Source: Bdellovibrionales bacterium
GTDB lineage: Bacteria; Bdellovibrionota; UBA1018; CAIMNF01
Direction of reading: 5' to 3'
Length of the DNA: 64,000 nt
Assembly (NCBI GenBank): GCA_947502835.1
Contig: CANNBJ010000002.1
Span: forward strand, 333,850 to 397,849
Below are positions 41,752-50,444 of the stretch, one piece after another. Under the pieces are notes generated by a model, which saw nothing but the letters and a program-made list of their open reading frames with translations, ran no database searches and was not told where the DNA came from. The translations under genes were made by a program, and so were the position numbers. How positions within the stretch are numbered: position 1 is the stretch's first letter; the number at the start of each line of letters is the position of its first letter.

Positions 41752-42837
41752 ATGTTTACGCTCGATGATGTTTTAAAATGGTCGGAAGGACGCGTGGCCA
41801 ATTCCGGGGAAGGTCACACGCCTGGATCCGCCCCTTCGACTGCGTTCCAGCGCTTTACGACCTTGAAGGATGCGGGACCGGAAGATGCCGCATTTTTCTT
41901 TTCCAAGGACTACGAAGCTGAACTTCGTGTTACCCGCGCAGGCCTCATCATCACGGGCGATGCGTTTGTCGGTCCTTTGCAGGCTTCCGGGCTGCCTCAG
42001 TGGAAGACTTCCGTGTTTGTGTCCTGTGCGGATCCTTACTCGGCCATGGCCAAGGTGACCCGAGAGGTTTCAAAGACCGCATCCAGCCACGACCACCAAA
42101 ATGCACCCCCGGAGTCCCGGATCCACCCGAGTGCGGTTCTTCATCCGTCGGTGAAAGTTGGAGCAAGGGTCACCATTGGTGCCCATGTGGTCCTCGAAGC
42201 CGGAGTCGAAATCGCGGATCGGGTTACCATTTATCCGAACGTATTCATCGGTTCGAATGCCAAGGTGGGGGCCGGCTCCACGATCTTTCCGAATGTGGTG
42301 ATTTATGAAAAGACCGTGATCGGAGAGAGGTGCCGGATTCACGGAGGAGCTGTGATTGGTGCGGATGGATTCGGATATGCGCCCAAGGTCGATCCGGCAA
42401 CCAAACTGACCATTGATCACCAGAAGATCTACCATCTGGGCCGGGTTGTGATGGGTGACGATGTGGAGATCGGCGCGAACTCCACGATCGACCGGGGTAC
42501 GCTCGGAGACACGGTGATCCACTCCAAGGTGAAGATCGATAACCAGGTTCAAGTCGGCCACAATGTCGAGCTCTGCGAGGGCGCGATTCTGTGTGGCTGC
42601 TCGGGTGTTGCGGGCAGCTCGACCGTCGGGAGGTTTTCGATTCTTGGGGCGCAGGCAGGTCTCGGGAACAAGGTGAATCTCGGGGAGTATTCGATCCTTA
42701 CGGCATATACGGGTGCTGCGAAGGATTTCCCGCCGCACTCTGTTTTGGCAGGGATGCCCGCGCGTCCCCAGTCCGAGCAGATGAGGATCCTTGCGATCCA
42801 GCAAAAACTTTTGAAAGAACGAGGAAAGAAAAAATGA
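41752..42837 (+). CDS. lpxD: UDP-3-O-acylglucosamine N-acyltransferase LpxD
   Basis: 361 residues from ATG 41752. N-terminal uridine-binding domain about 1-110, left-handed hexapeptide helix about 118-320 (repeats such as [20 protein letters not shown]), C-terminal helix with [11 protein letters not shown]. The catalytic His lies in VQVGHNVEL and the DGFGYAPK loop is conserved. It adds the N-linked acyl chain in lipid A synthesis. It ends with an ATGA overlap to fabZ. Confidence 0.95.
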   Translation: MFTLDDVLKWSEGRVANSGEGHTPGSAPSTAFQRFTTLKDAGPEDAAFFFSKDYEAELRVTRAGLIITGDAFVGPLQASGLPQWKTSVFVSCADPYSAMAKVTREVSKTASSHDHQNAPPESRIHPSAVLHPSVKVGARVTIGAHVVLEAGVEIADRVTIYPNVFIGSNAKVGAGSTIFPNVVIYEKTVIGERCRIHGGAVIGADGFGYAPKVDPATKLTIDHQKIYHLGRVVMGDDVEIGANSTIDRGTLGDTVIHSKVKIDNQVQVGHNVELCEGAILCGCSGVAGSSTVGRFSILGAQAGLGNKVNLGEYSILTAYTGAAKDFPPHSVLAGMPARPQSEQMRILAIQQKLLKERGKKK

Positions 42838-43343
42838 GCGAAGCAAATCCCTATCGTTTGGAGCAGCGCGAGATCCAGGCATTCCTGCCCCACAGGTATC
42901 CGTTTTTGATGGTGGACCGGATTCTCGAAATCAACGGCCCCGGAGCCCTGGATGACGACAATCCCAAAACCAAAGTCGGAATCAAGGTGGTGGGCATCAA
43001 GAATGTCTCCGTGAACGAGCCTTATTTCACCGGACACTTCCCGAACATGCCGATCATGCCTGGCGTGCAGATCATCGAGGCGATGGCCCAAGTGGCGAGT
43101 TTCGCATTCTATCCCACCTACATGAAGAAGACGGCCGACGAGCGTGATGGATTCCGCTGTTTCCTCGTGGGCGTGGATGGTGCGCGGTTTCGCGTGCCCG
43201 TCGTTCCCGGGGATACCCTCCGGTTTGAAACCGAAGTGAGTGTCTGCCGCAGCACCATGTGGGGCTTTGCCTGCAAGGCGTATGTGGAAGGCAAGCTCGT
43301 GGCGGAAGCCAATCTCATGGCCAATCTGGTTATGAATTCCTGA
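42834..43343 (+). CDS. fabZ: 3-hydroxyacyl-ACP dehydratase FabZ
   Basis: 169 residues. Hot-dog fold with catalytic His20 in [13 protein letters not shown] and Glu82 in [12 protein letters not shown] loop of about 15 residues ([15 protein letters not shown]) near residues 35-49 is longer than in the E. coli enzyme. It dehydrates 3-hydroxyacyl-ACP in fatty acid synthesis and competes with LpxA/LpxD for substrate; the lpxD-fabZ-lpxA order is the classic one. Confidence 0.95.
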   Translation: MSEANPYRLEQREIQAFLPHRYPFLMVDRILEINGPGALDDDNPKTKVGIKVVGIKNVSVNEPYFTGHFPNMPIMPGVQIIEAMAQVASFAFYPTYMKKTADERDGFRCFLVGVDGARFRVPVVPGDTLRFETEVSVCRSTMWGFACKAYVEGKLVAEANLMANLVMNS

Positions 43344-43355
43344 GGGAGATCGTCG

Positions 43356-44135
43356 ATGAGCAAGATTCACCCAAGCGCAATCGTTCATCCGGGGGCCGAA
43401 CTGCACTCCACTGTTGAGGTGGGACCGTATTGCATCATCGGGCCGAATGTGAAGGTCGGAGAAGGAACAAGGTTCCGGAGCCACGTGGTGGTGGATGGAT
43501 GGACCACGATCGGCAAGAACAATGATTTTTTCCAATTCGGTTCGATCGGAGCTGTGCCGCAGGACCTGAAATACAAGGGGGAGCGGACCGAGCTCATCAT
43601 CGGGGATCACAATACCTTTCGTGAAAGCGTCACTCTCAATCTGGGCACGGTTCAGGGGATTTCCAAGACCGAAGTGGGAAGCCACAATCTTCTGATGGCC
43701 TATGTCCATCTTGGACATGATGTGGTGGTTGGCAATCACACGATCATCGCCAACTCTGCGAATCTAGCGGGGCATGTTACGGTTGAAGACTACGCAAACG
43801 TCGGCGGCATGACCGGGATCATCCAGTTCATCCGGATCGGTGCGTATTCCTATATCGGAGGATGCTCCATCATTGATCGGGATGTCACTCCCTTCACCGT
43901 GGTGGTGGGTGCCCGTCCTGTGGAGTTGAAGGGTGCGAACATCATCGGGCTCAGGCGCCGTGGATTCAAGAACGAGACCATCACCGCGATCAACGAGTCC
44001 CTGAAGCTTTGGAAGCGTTCCGACGTGATGAAGGAGCAGTGTTTGCTTGAAATTGAGAGTCAATTCGGGGAGCTTCCTGAAATCCAGCGACTTGTCCAGT
44101 TCATCCGAAAGAGCGAGAGTGGTTGCGTGAGATGA
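43356..44135 (+). CDS. lpxA: UDP-N-acetylglucosamine acyltransferase LpxA
   Basis: 259 residues. Hexapeptide left-handed helix (IHPSAIVHPGAELHSTVEVG onward), catalytic His121 in VHLGHDVVVGN, the RESVTLNLGT segment (E. coli has HRGT at this place), and a C-terminal helical domain. First step of lipid A synthesis. It ends inside the start codon of the LpxB-LpxK fusion (ATGA overlap). Confidence 0.96.
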   Translation: MSKIHPSAIVHPGAELHSTVEVGPYCIIGPNVKVGEGTRFRSHVVVDGWTTIGKNNDFFQFGSIGAVPQDLKYKGERTELIIGDHNTFRESVTLNLGTVQGISKTEVGSHNLLMAYVHLGHDVVVGNHTIIANSANLAGHVTVEDYANVGGMTGIIQFIRIGAYSYIGGCSIIDRDVTPFTVVVGARPVELKGANIIGLRRRGFKNETITAINESLKLWKRSDVMKEQCLLEIESQFGELPEIQRLVQFIRKSESGCVR

Positions 44136-46216
44136 GGATCTTCGTTTCTGCTGCGGAAATCTCCTCCGATCTCCAGGCAGAGAAGATTCTACGCGCATAT
44201 CTCGATCTTCATCCCGGGAAGTCCTTTGAAATCTGCGGGATCGGTGGTCCGGCTCTCCGGTCCATTCCGGGATTCCGCGCCCTGGCTCATGCGGAAGACA
44301 TGCGGGCAATGGGCTTTGTCGAGATTCTCTCGAAGTACTTTTTCCTAAGGGGTGTTTTGAACCGGGTGGTGGCATGGCTCGACCGGAATCCGCCCGACGT
44401 CATGATCACAGTCGACTATCCGGATTTCCACTTCGCGCTGATGAAGCGCCTGAGGAGTCGTTCCTGGTTCCGGGGAGCGGTTCGCATCTGCGGGATTCCT
44501 CCCAAGGTCTGGGTGTGGAGATCCCGCAGGGTGGAGCGGATTCGTGCCGATTTCACCGGGGTCTGGGTGATCTTTCCGTTTGAAAAGGCATTTTACGAGG
44601 CCCGCGGAATTCCCGTGATCTATGAGGGCAATCCCCTCATTTCCGATTTAGTCTCGGGAGCCGGCGGCAAGGATTCATGGATCACTTCCGATGAGGTGAG
44701 GATTGCAGTCTTGCCGGGGAGTCGGGACGGGGAGCTCAAGGCCCATCTCCCCATCGTGGGACCAACACTGACCGAGTTTTCACAACTGACGGGCAAGCGC
44801 ATTTGTGCCGAGGTGCCGATTCCACCCGGGCTCGACGAGAGCACGTTCAGCCGTGAATTGGTGTCTACGGATCGTGTGCACTATCGCTTGATTCCCAACG
44901 GCTCTGCCGAGGTTCTCGCACGGAATTCCCTTGGCCTGATCAAGTCGGGCACCTCGACCCTGGAGGCGGCCGTTCTTGGATGTGTTCCTGTGATTTTTTA
45001 TCGCATGAATCCCCTGAGTGAATGGATTTTCAAAAGGTGGGTTCGGTACACGGGGCCCGTTGGACTTCCGAACATTCTCCTGGGAGTGAAGGAGCGCGCC
45101 CGCTCGGTGTTTTCCGAATATCTGGGCGCCGATGCACGTCCCGATCTTCTTGCCACCGCCCTGAACCGTCTGGTGGAACAACCGGATGTCCTTCGTGAAT
45201 TGTCTGAAAAAGGAATTCAACTCAGGAATTCCCTGGTTCCGGGGGCGGGCGTTCCCCGGGCGATTGCGATGCGGATCTCGGAATGGATTCTCAATCCTCC
45301 GCACGGGACCGTTCCCCGTTCGGGAAGTGCCATGATCGGAGTCCTCTCGTTTCTTTGGTCCTCGCTGAACCGGGTGCGGAGATGGGTCAGGGCTCTTGCG
45401 GGAGTTCGTCCCGCAGGTCTTCCTGTCAGATCGATTCTTGTAGGAAATCTTCAAGCCGGTGGTGCGGGAAAGACTCCCATGGTGATCGCAATCGCAAAGA
45501 CTGCGATCGCGCGTGGACTGCGAGTGGGTGTGATTTCGCGTGGCTATGGCAGATGCAATCCCGGCACGCTGAAATGGGTCGGGCCGGGGGACCCTGTGGA
45601 GGAAACCGGGGATGAGCCCGCCGAGATCAAGGCTGCGGTTCCGGAGGCGATGCTGGTCCTCTCTCCGGATCGTCTCAAGGCGGCACATGAGCTCGTGGTG
45701 AAGGGTGTCGACCTCATCATCGTGGATGACGGGTATCAGAATCTCGGGTTCAAGGCTGATCGAACGGTTCTTCTCGTTACCGACGTGAAGCGCACGGAAA
45801 TGCCCTACCGCGACTTTGATTCGGAGGCAGCGGGGGGTGATTATCTGATTCAACTGAAGGGGCGTTCCTCGAATCGCTTCCCCCACGCCCGCAGGATCGG
45901 ATGGAAAGTCACAGAGGTTCCGACAGGACCGCTTTGGTTGTGGACTGCGATTGCGGACCCCGCAGAGCTCATAGGTTTTTATGAGGCGATCGGTGTCCGA
46001 TTTCGGAGTGTCCATACCGCGAGGGACCATGCACATCCGGATCCATCCCGGATCCAAGAACTCCTTACTGCATCAAAGGCCGAGGGAGCGCGCCTTGCAA
46101 TCACTCGAAAGGACGCGGTGAAGCTTGCCCCCTCCCTTCGGGATCAATGTGTGATTTTGGGTCGCGATCTCGCTGAAGACGCCTTCTTTGTTGAGCTTTT
46201 TGAAGGTTTACAATAA
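44132..46216 (+). CDS. lpxBK: Fused lipid-A-disaccharide synthase LpxB and tetraacyldisaccharide 4'-kinase LpxK
   Basis: 694 residues in one uninterrupted frame. Residues 1 to about 392 are LpxB: GIGGPALRS, DYPDFHFALMKRL, IPPKVWVWRSRR, FPFEKAFYEARGIP, LPGSRDGELK, IKSGTSTLEAA. Residues about 398-694 are LpxK: VGNLQAGGAGKTPMV (P-loop), ISRGYGR, DDGYQNLG (usual DDGFQH) and TRKDAVKL. LpxB condenses the lipid A disaccharide and LpxK phosphorylates its 4' position, so the fusion links two consecutive membrane-surface steps. An ATG at 45332 with GGGAAG upstream could also start free LpxK. lpxC and lpxH/I are not in the window. Confidence 0.92.
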   Translation: MRIFVSAAEISSDLQAEKILRAYLDLHPGKSFEICGIGGPALRSIPGFRALAHAEDMRAMGFVEILSKYFFLRGVLNRVVAWLDRNPPDVMITVDYPDFHFALMKRLRSRSWFRGAVRICGIPPKVWVWRSRRVERIRADFTGVWVIFPFEKAFYEARGIPVIYEGNPLISDLVSGAGGKDSWITSDEVRIAVLPGSRDGELKAHLPIVGPTLTEFSQLTGKRICAEVPIPPGLDESTFSRELVSTDRVHYRLIPNGSAEVLARNSLGLIKSGTSTLEAAVLGCVPVIFYRMNPLSEWIFKRWVRYTGPVGLPNILLGVKERARSVFSEYLGADARPDLLATALNRLVEQPDVLRELSEKGIQLRNSLVPGAGVPRAIAMRISEWILNPPHGTVPRSGSAMIGVLSFLWSSLNRVRRWVRALAGVRPAGLPVRSILVGNLQAGGAGKTPMVIAIAKTAIARGLRVGVISRGYGRCNPGTLKWVGPGDPVEETGDEPAEIKAAVPEAMLVLSPDRLKAAHELVVKGVDLIIVDDGYQNLGFKADRTVLLVTDVKRTEMPYRDFDSEAAGGDYLIQLKGRSSNRFPHARRIGWKVTEVPTGPLWLWTAIADPAELIGFYEAIGVRFRSVHTARDHAHPDPSRIQELLTASKAEGARLAITRKDAVKLAPSLRDQCVILGRDLAEDAFFVELFEGLQ

Positions 46217-46243
46217 GGGTCCAGAAGCTTTAGGCTAGGGGGG

Positions 46244-47242
46244 ATGATTCCCCATCCGTTGACCCGACCGCAATGGCTGCTGTTTACATTCGCAGGTGTC
46301 GTGCTTGCCGCCTGTTCTTCTTCGAGCCTTCGCAAATTCGATGAGGGGGATCTTGGCAAAGAGATCTCGGCGGATGTGGCGAATAAATTCGAGATCAAAG
46401 AGATCAAAGCTCCCACTCCCGTCCCGGCACCCGTTGTCGCGGAAGGAAAGCCGAAGCCACGGAAAAAAATCAAGTCGGTGGAGAAACCCTCCCTCGAATC
46501 AGAAATAAAAAGAGCGAGTAATACACCTGTGGTTCGCAGGCTGGATCCCATGCCATTCCAGGTGGGGGAGCGGCTCAGTTATGATTTGCGGTATCTCGGG
46601 GTAACCGCTGCGACGTTTCAAACGGAGATCCTCCCCTTGAAGCAAATCGGAGAGCGGAAAGTGTATCCGATTCGAGCCAAGGCTAAAACACTGAGCCTTT
46701 TCGAGCTTGTGTACCGAGTCGATGACACCGTTGAATCGTTTTGGGATTTCGACGGGCTCTATTCCCATCGCTTCACGATGGAGCTTGATGAGTCCAAGCA
46801 GACCCGCAAGGTGATTGAGCTCTACGACTACGAAAAGAATCAAAGCCTGTATTGGAATCGTGTGGATCACGTTGAAAAGGGGTTCAAGGAGCAGAAAGAA
46901 CATTATTCGATCAAGCCTCTTTCTCAGGATCCGCTTTCCTGTCTCTTTTTTCTTCGGGTGGCGCCCTTGCCGGCAAGCTCCGAGGGTGAAACGCGAATGC
47001 CTTTCGTGATGGACGGAAAACCGTGGGAGAGTGTCATTCGGTATCTGCGCACGGAGACGATCTACGCCGGGGGCAAGAATCGCGAGGCACGCGTGTATCA
47101 ACTGGTCAACTATGAGCAAGGCGAGTTGAAAAACCGTGATAATACCATTTGGATCTCGACGGATGAGCACAGGTATCTTCTTCGGGTTGAAACCAAGCTC
47201 AAGGTTGGTTCCTTTGCCGTCGCGCTCGACAGGATTCTATGA
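46244..47242 (+). CDS. DUF3108 lipoprotein
   Basis: 332 residues. Signal with lipobox LAAC near residue 24; a Pro/Lys-rich linker to about residue 95; then a DUF3108 domain (PFQVGERLSYDLRYLGVTAA, YRVDDTVESFWDFDGLYSHRF, LLRVETKLKVGSFAVAL). DUF3108 proteins are periplasmic and beta-rich, often in lipid or LPS-related contexts. It follows the fusion gene by 27 bp and overlaps the heptosyltransferase by 4 nt, which supports an envelope role. Confidence 0.85.
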   Translation: MIPHPLTRPQWLLFTFAGVVLAACSSSSLRKFDEGDLGKEISADVANKFEIKEIKAPTPVPAPVVAEGKPKPRKKIKSVEKPSLESEIKRASNTPVVRRLDPMPFQVGERLSYDLRYLGVTAATFQTEILPLKQIGERKVYPIRAKAKTLSLFELVYRVDDTVESFWDFDGLYSHRFTMELDESKQTRKVIELYDYEKNQSLYWNRVDHVEKGFKEQKEHYSIKPLSQDPLSCLFFLRVAPLPASSEGETRMPFVMDGKPWESVIRYLRTETIYAGGKNREARVYQLVNYEQGELKNRDNTIWISTDEHRYLLRVETKLKVGSFAVALDRIL

Positions 47243-48282
47243 CCCGCATTTTGGTTCGGACCCCGAATTGGATCGGGGATCAAATCCTCGCATATCCCTT
47301 CTTTCAGAACCTTCGGATGAAATATCCGGATGCCTGGATCACGGTCGTGTGCACCGAATGGGTGAAGGATCTTCAATTCAAGGGTTTCATTGACGAAGTC
47401 AGGATTCTTCCGAAAACCCGCGAAGATGATTTCTGGACTGCCGCTAAAAACCTGTTCCGTTTTTCCGCCACGATCAAGGCTTCAGGCCCTTGGGATCTCG
47501 GGATTTCACTCCCGAACTCCTTCGGTTCGGCGCTTTTTTTGCGTCTTGCGGGGGCCAAGCGACGGCGTGGATATGCCGCGGACGGGAGGGGGTTTCTTTT
47601 GAACGAGGCGGTTCCCTTTCCTCGTGGTCCGGATGTGCACCGCTCAAGGGCATATCTCGATCTTCTGTCGCCCGAGGGTCTTCCTCCGTATTCCGCAGAG
47701 GAATATTGGACCAAGGGTCCCGAGAATGATTTTGATCCTTACCTGCATTGGCCTGAAGCCGAGGCGATCGAACCTCCCTTTGATCCGTATTTTGTCGTCG
47801 CACCGGGTTCCAATGCGGAGTCGAGGCGCTGGAGCATTCAGCACTTTGAGACCTTCATTGAGGGCATGGTCGCGCGGTATCGCATGAAGGCTGTGGTGGT
47901 GGGAGGCAGGGCGGAAAAGGCTCTTGCAAAGGAGTTGATTCGTCGGGGAGTCCCCATTGAGGATTATACCGGAAGGGGCTGGGTTTCTGCTCATTGGAAG
48001 GTGTTTCGGGGTGCCACTTTCACTCTCTGCAATGATTCTGGTCTCGCTCATGTGGCGGCCCTCTGCGGGAGTCGTGTTCAGATAGTCTGGGGGGCCGGAG
48101 ATCCGGCACGGACGCTTCCCATTGGACCCGGACCCGTCCGATTGAAGTCAAATCCCGTTTCCTGTTGGCCTTGCGAGCGGAATCAGTGTCGATTCCAGGA
48201 TTCGAGGCTGAACCAATGTTTGCAGGGGATTACGGGTGAAGCGGTTTTTCAGGAGGTGGAACATGGATTCCTCATGGGGTGA
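47239..48282 (+). CDS. Glycosyltransferase family 9 (heptosyltransferase-like)
   Basis: 347 residues, GT-B fold without signal. N-terminus ILVRTPNWIGDQILAYPFFQNL is the GT9 start (as in WaaF, WaaC). The C-terminal half has FVVAPGSNAESRRWS, the donor-site motif, and CNDSGLAHVAALCGSRVQIVWG. It probably adds heptose or a similar sugar to the LPS core. Four cysteines near the end (CWPCERNQC and CLQG) are common in WaaF. WaaF is the best guess, but sugar and position are not provable from sequence. Confidence 0.87.
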   Translation: MTRILVRTPNWIGDQILAYPFFQNLRMKYPDAWITVVCTEWVKDLQFKGFIDEVRILPKTREDDFWTAAKNLFRFSATIKASGPWDLGISLPNSFGSALFLRLAGAKRRRGYAADGRGFLLNEAVPFPRGPDVHRSRAYLDLLSPEGLPPYSAEEYWTKGPENDFDPYLHWPEAEAIEPPFDPYFVVAPGSNAESRRWSIQHFETFIEGMVARYRMKAVVVGGRAEKALAKELIRRGVPIEDYTGRGWVSAHWKVFRGATFTLCNDSGLAHVAALCGSRVQIVWGAGDPARTLPIGPGPVRLKSNPVSCWPCERNQCRFQDSRLNQCLQGITGEAVFQEVEHGFLMG

Positions 48283-49420
48283 GCTGCCCGCGGTTTTGTT
48301 TCTTTTTCTAACCTCCGAGTTCGGTGAAGACGAGCAGCTGGCGGTTGAGGATGTGTTCGAGCTCCATGCCCGGGAAGTGAAGTGGCGGGCCATTTGCATT
48401 GAAAATTCCGAAATTCAGGAGCGTCTGCAACTTCTCGAGCGGACGAATGTGGTCACTCTGCCTGCACCTCCGGCCCGCAATTTTGATCGCGGCTTCCGCG
48501 ACGTTTTAACCCGCGAAATCGGCAAGGGGGTCGGTTTGTTGCATTGTTATGGTGCGGACCACCTTGGAAGCATTCTCCCCTGGATGTTCAAGTTTCCCAA
48601 TGTTCCAGTCGTTGTGAGTGAAGGACCCAAGGTCAAGAAGCGCCTTCTCCATTTTTTTCAAAGTCTCTTTTACTCGAGGATTGATGCAGTTTTGGTGCCT
48701 TCCTCCACGCTCAAGAAACGGGTCGCCAGCATGCGCCCCGTACTCGCCAATCGAATCCGTGTGGTTCATCCCGGGCTTGATTTCAACATTTTCAATCCGG
48801 ATCACTTTGATTTCAAGGTTTTGCGGAAGAAGTGGGGAATCGATCCGAATATTTACATCGTTGGCATGATCGCATCCCGCGAATACACGAAGGCCCAATC
48901 CGCTTTCATCAAGGCGGCAGCGTCTTTCCTGCGAAACGAGGAGCTCGCCTCCCGAACCAAGTTCGTAATCGTCGGTTTTGAGCATGAAGGGAATGAGGCT
49001 CTGATTGACCTGATTCACCAATTCCAGCTTGAGGAGCAAATCATTCTTGCCCCCGCGGAGGAGTCGATCCCGAAGGTTTTGGGATCTCTTGATGTCTACG
49101 TCCTGCCCTCAAGCAAGGCGATGTTCGGTCTTCAAGCGATCGAGTCGCTTGCCATGGGGACGCCGATCATTTGCGCAGCTGGGCCCGACTCAAATGAGTG
49201 GACTGGGAACTCACAGGGTGGGCTTGTGATGCGCTCCGGGGACTCTTTTGATCTTCAAAGAAAGCTCCGGATGATGCTCGATGATCCGGAAGAGCTCAAA
49301 ATCATGGGTCAGCGCTCGGTGCAGTTTGCCCGTGAAAATTATGACAGGAACCTCAGAACCGAGAGGCTGCATGAGATTTATGAGCGCGCCTGCCGAAGGC
49401 GGGCTGACCAAGCCAAATGA
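48263..49420 (+). CDS. Glycosyltransferase family 4-type
   Basis: 385 residues from ATG 48263, preceded by AGGAGG. GT-B fold: acceptor half about 1-180, donor half with IRVVHPGLDFNIFNP, KTKFVIVG-like strand (TKFVIVGFEHEGNEAL), and the EX7E-like region KAMFGLQAIESLAMGTPIICA. The overlap of 20 nt with the GT9 gene suggests both act on the same glycan, most likely LPS core or O-chain. The donor sugar is unknown. Confidence 0.85.
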   Translation: MDSSWGELPAVLFLFLTSEFGEDEQLAVEDVFELHAREVKWRAICIENSEIQERLQLLERTNVVTLPAPPARNFDRGFRDVLTREIGKGVGLLHCYGADHLGSILPWMFKFPNVPVVVSEGPKVKKRLLHFFQSLFYSRIDAVLVPSSTLKKRVASMRPVLANRIRVVHPGLDFNIFNPDHFDFKVLRKKWGIDPNIYIVGMIASREYTKAQSAFIKAAASFLRNEELASRTKFVIVGFEHEGNEALIDLIHQFQLEEQIILAPAEESIPKVLGSLDVYVLPSSKAMFGLQAIESLAMGTPIICAAGPDSNEWTGNSQGGLVMRSGDSFDLQRKLRMMLDDPEELKIMGQRSVQFARENYDRNLRTERLHEIYERACRRRADQAK

Positions 49421-49464
49421 TCAACAAAGTTTAAATAATAAAACTAATTTTGTTTAAAAAATGC

Positions 49465-49493
49465 TTGTGGAATTTCTTTTGAGCATGTAAAAC
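49465..49493 (+). promoter_or_regulatory. Possible promoter of 49535-50356 gene
   Basis: TTGTGG and TAAAAC are spaced by 17 bp in an AT-rich stretch. Transcription would begin close to 49500, at the base of the stem-loop described next. Confidence 0.35.
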
Positions 49494-49494
49494 G

Positions 49495-49524
49495 CTTTTC
49501 ATTGAAACCAATTTCAATGAAAAG
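49495..49524. promoter_or_regulatory. 13-bp perfect stem-loop in 5' leader
   Basis: CTTTTCATTGAAA at 49495-49507 pairs fully with TTTCAATGAAAAG at 49512-49524 around CCAA. The 3' arm covers the AAAAG that serves as ribosome site for ATG 49535. It could be a DNA operator or an RNA hairpin at the 5' end of the message. No T tract follows, so it is not a terminator. Confidence 0.6.
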
Positions 49525-49534
49525 GATTGTACTC

Positions 49535-50356
49535 ATGAACTCAAAACGAAATTTCATCACCGCCCTGCTTGTTCTCCAAATTGCTTCAGCACCGATCGTA
49601 CGTGCGGCTCCCGAAATCCAGATCCAAGAGGATCAGAGAAGTGTCGAGTCCCTGGGCGGTTCCCTGGTGGGCCCCGAGGAGTTCGACCAATATCAGGCAG
49701 CACAGGTTCGGAATCTGAAGGCAATGAGTCCCGAGGAAGTGCGCCTTGACCTTGAGCTGCAGGCGGCCCAGCTGGATCAGATGGTTCGTGATCAGGCGGT
49801 AAATGGGCAGCCAATCGATGCCCAAACGCTGACCCGCCTCTCAGCCCTGAGTGAAGGGATCAAAGCCCAGGCCGCTGATCCTCACGTAAAGCGTAAACTT
49901 CTTCGCAGCTTGATGGTGGTACCGAGGGTGATCGCCCAAGGGATCGGATACGCGGGCCTTGGTCTGATTGACCTCTTTGTTGCGCCGATTATTTTTACAG
50001 GACCTTTGGTTCAAGGGATCATCGCAGGCGAGGGGAAAAGCAAGGCTTTGAACGTGGTCGGGTTCACTGGTCGATTCATCACGCATGGAGCAACACTCTA
50101 TACCCAGGTGATGATGCTTGGACTTCAGTTTCCGCTCCTCATGATGGGCACCATTCCGATTGTGGCCACGATTCATCTGATCTGCGGCCGTCATGGTGAA
50201 TTCAAGAGTCCTCACACCGAGAAGTTCTGTGAAATCACGGACGAGAAGCCTGCGGAAATCTTCGAAGGAATTTCAGAGGCCGGGCTCAAAACAGGAATCG
50301 CCATCAACCGCGTGCTTACCGCTCCGGTTCGCTGGGTGGTTCAACGCCGAAAATGA
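49535..50356 (+). CDS. Exported protein of unknown function
   Basis: About 273 residues from ATG 49535, preceded by AAAAGG; in-frame starts at 49502 (TTG) and 49517 (ATG) are upstream. Signal MNSKRNFITALLVLQIASAP then VRAAPE. A Gln/Glu-rich helical part about 30-125 is followed by three hydrophobic stretches (IGYAGLGLIDLFVAPIIFTG, LMMGTIPIVATIHLI and one between) and a basic end (VVQRRK). It may be a membrane-attached periplasmic protein. No family recognised. Confidence 0.65.
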   Translation: MNSKRNFITALLVLQIASAPIVRAAPEIQIQEDQRSVESLGGSLVGPEEFDQYQAAQVRNLKAMSPEEVRLDLELQAAQLDQMVRDQAVNGQPIDAQTLTRLSALSEGIKAQAADPHVKRKLLRSLMVVPRVIAQGIGYAGLGLIDLFVAPIIFTGPLVQGIIAGEGKSKALNVVGFTGRFITHGATLYTQVMMLGLQFPLLMMGTIPIVATIHLICGRHGEFKSPHTEKFCEITDEKPAEIFEGISEAGLKTGIAINRVLTAPVRWVVQRRK

Positions 50357-50379
50357 ATTTGATCCTCACGGGCTCTGTC

Positions 50380-50424
50380 TGAAAGAGGCCATGCTCCCTC
50401 GGGAGTGTGGCCTCTTTGTTTCGT
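50380..50424. terminator. Bidirectional rho-independent terminator
   Basis: AAAGAGGCC (50382-50390) pairs with GGCCTCTTT (50409-50417), and CTCC-CTC-GGGAG closes the top. T-rich sequence follows on the plus side; the A run on the other side gives Ts for the minus strand. It separates the convergent 49535-50356 and glyQS genes. Confidence 0.75.
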
Positions 50425-50444
50425 TGGAGGGTCAAAAAAAGGAT

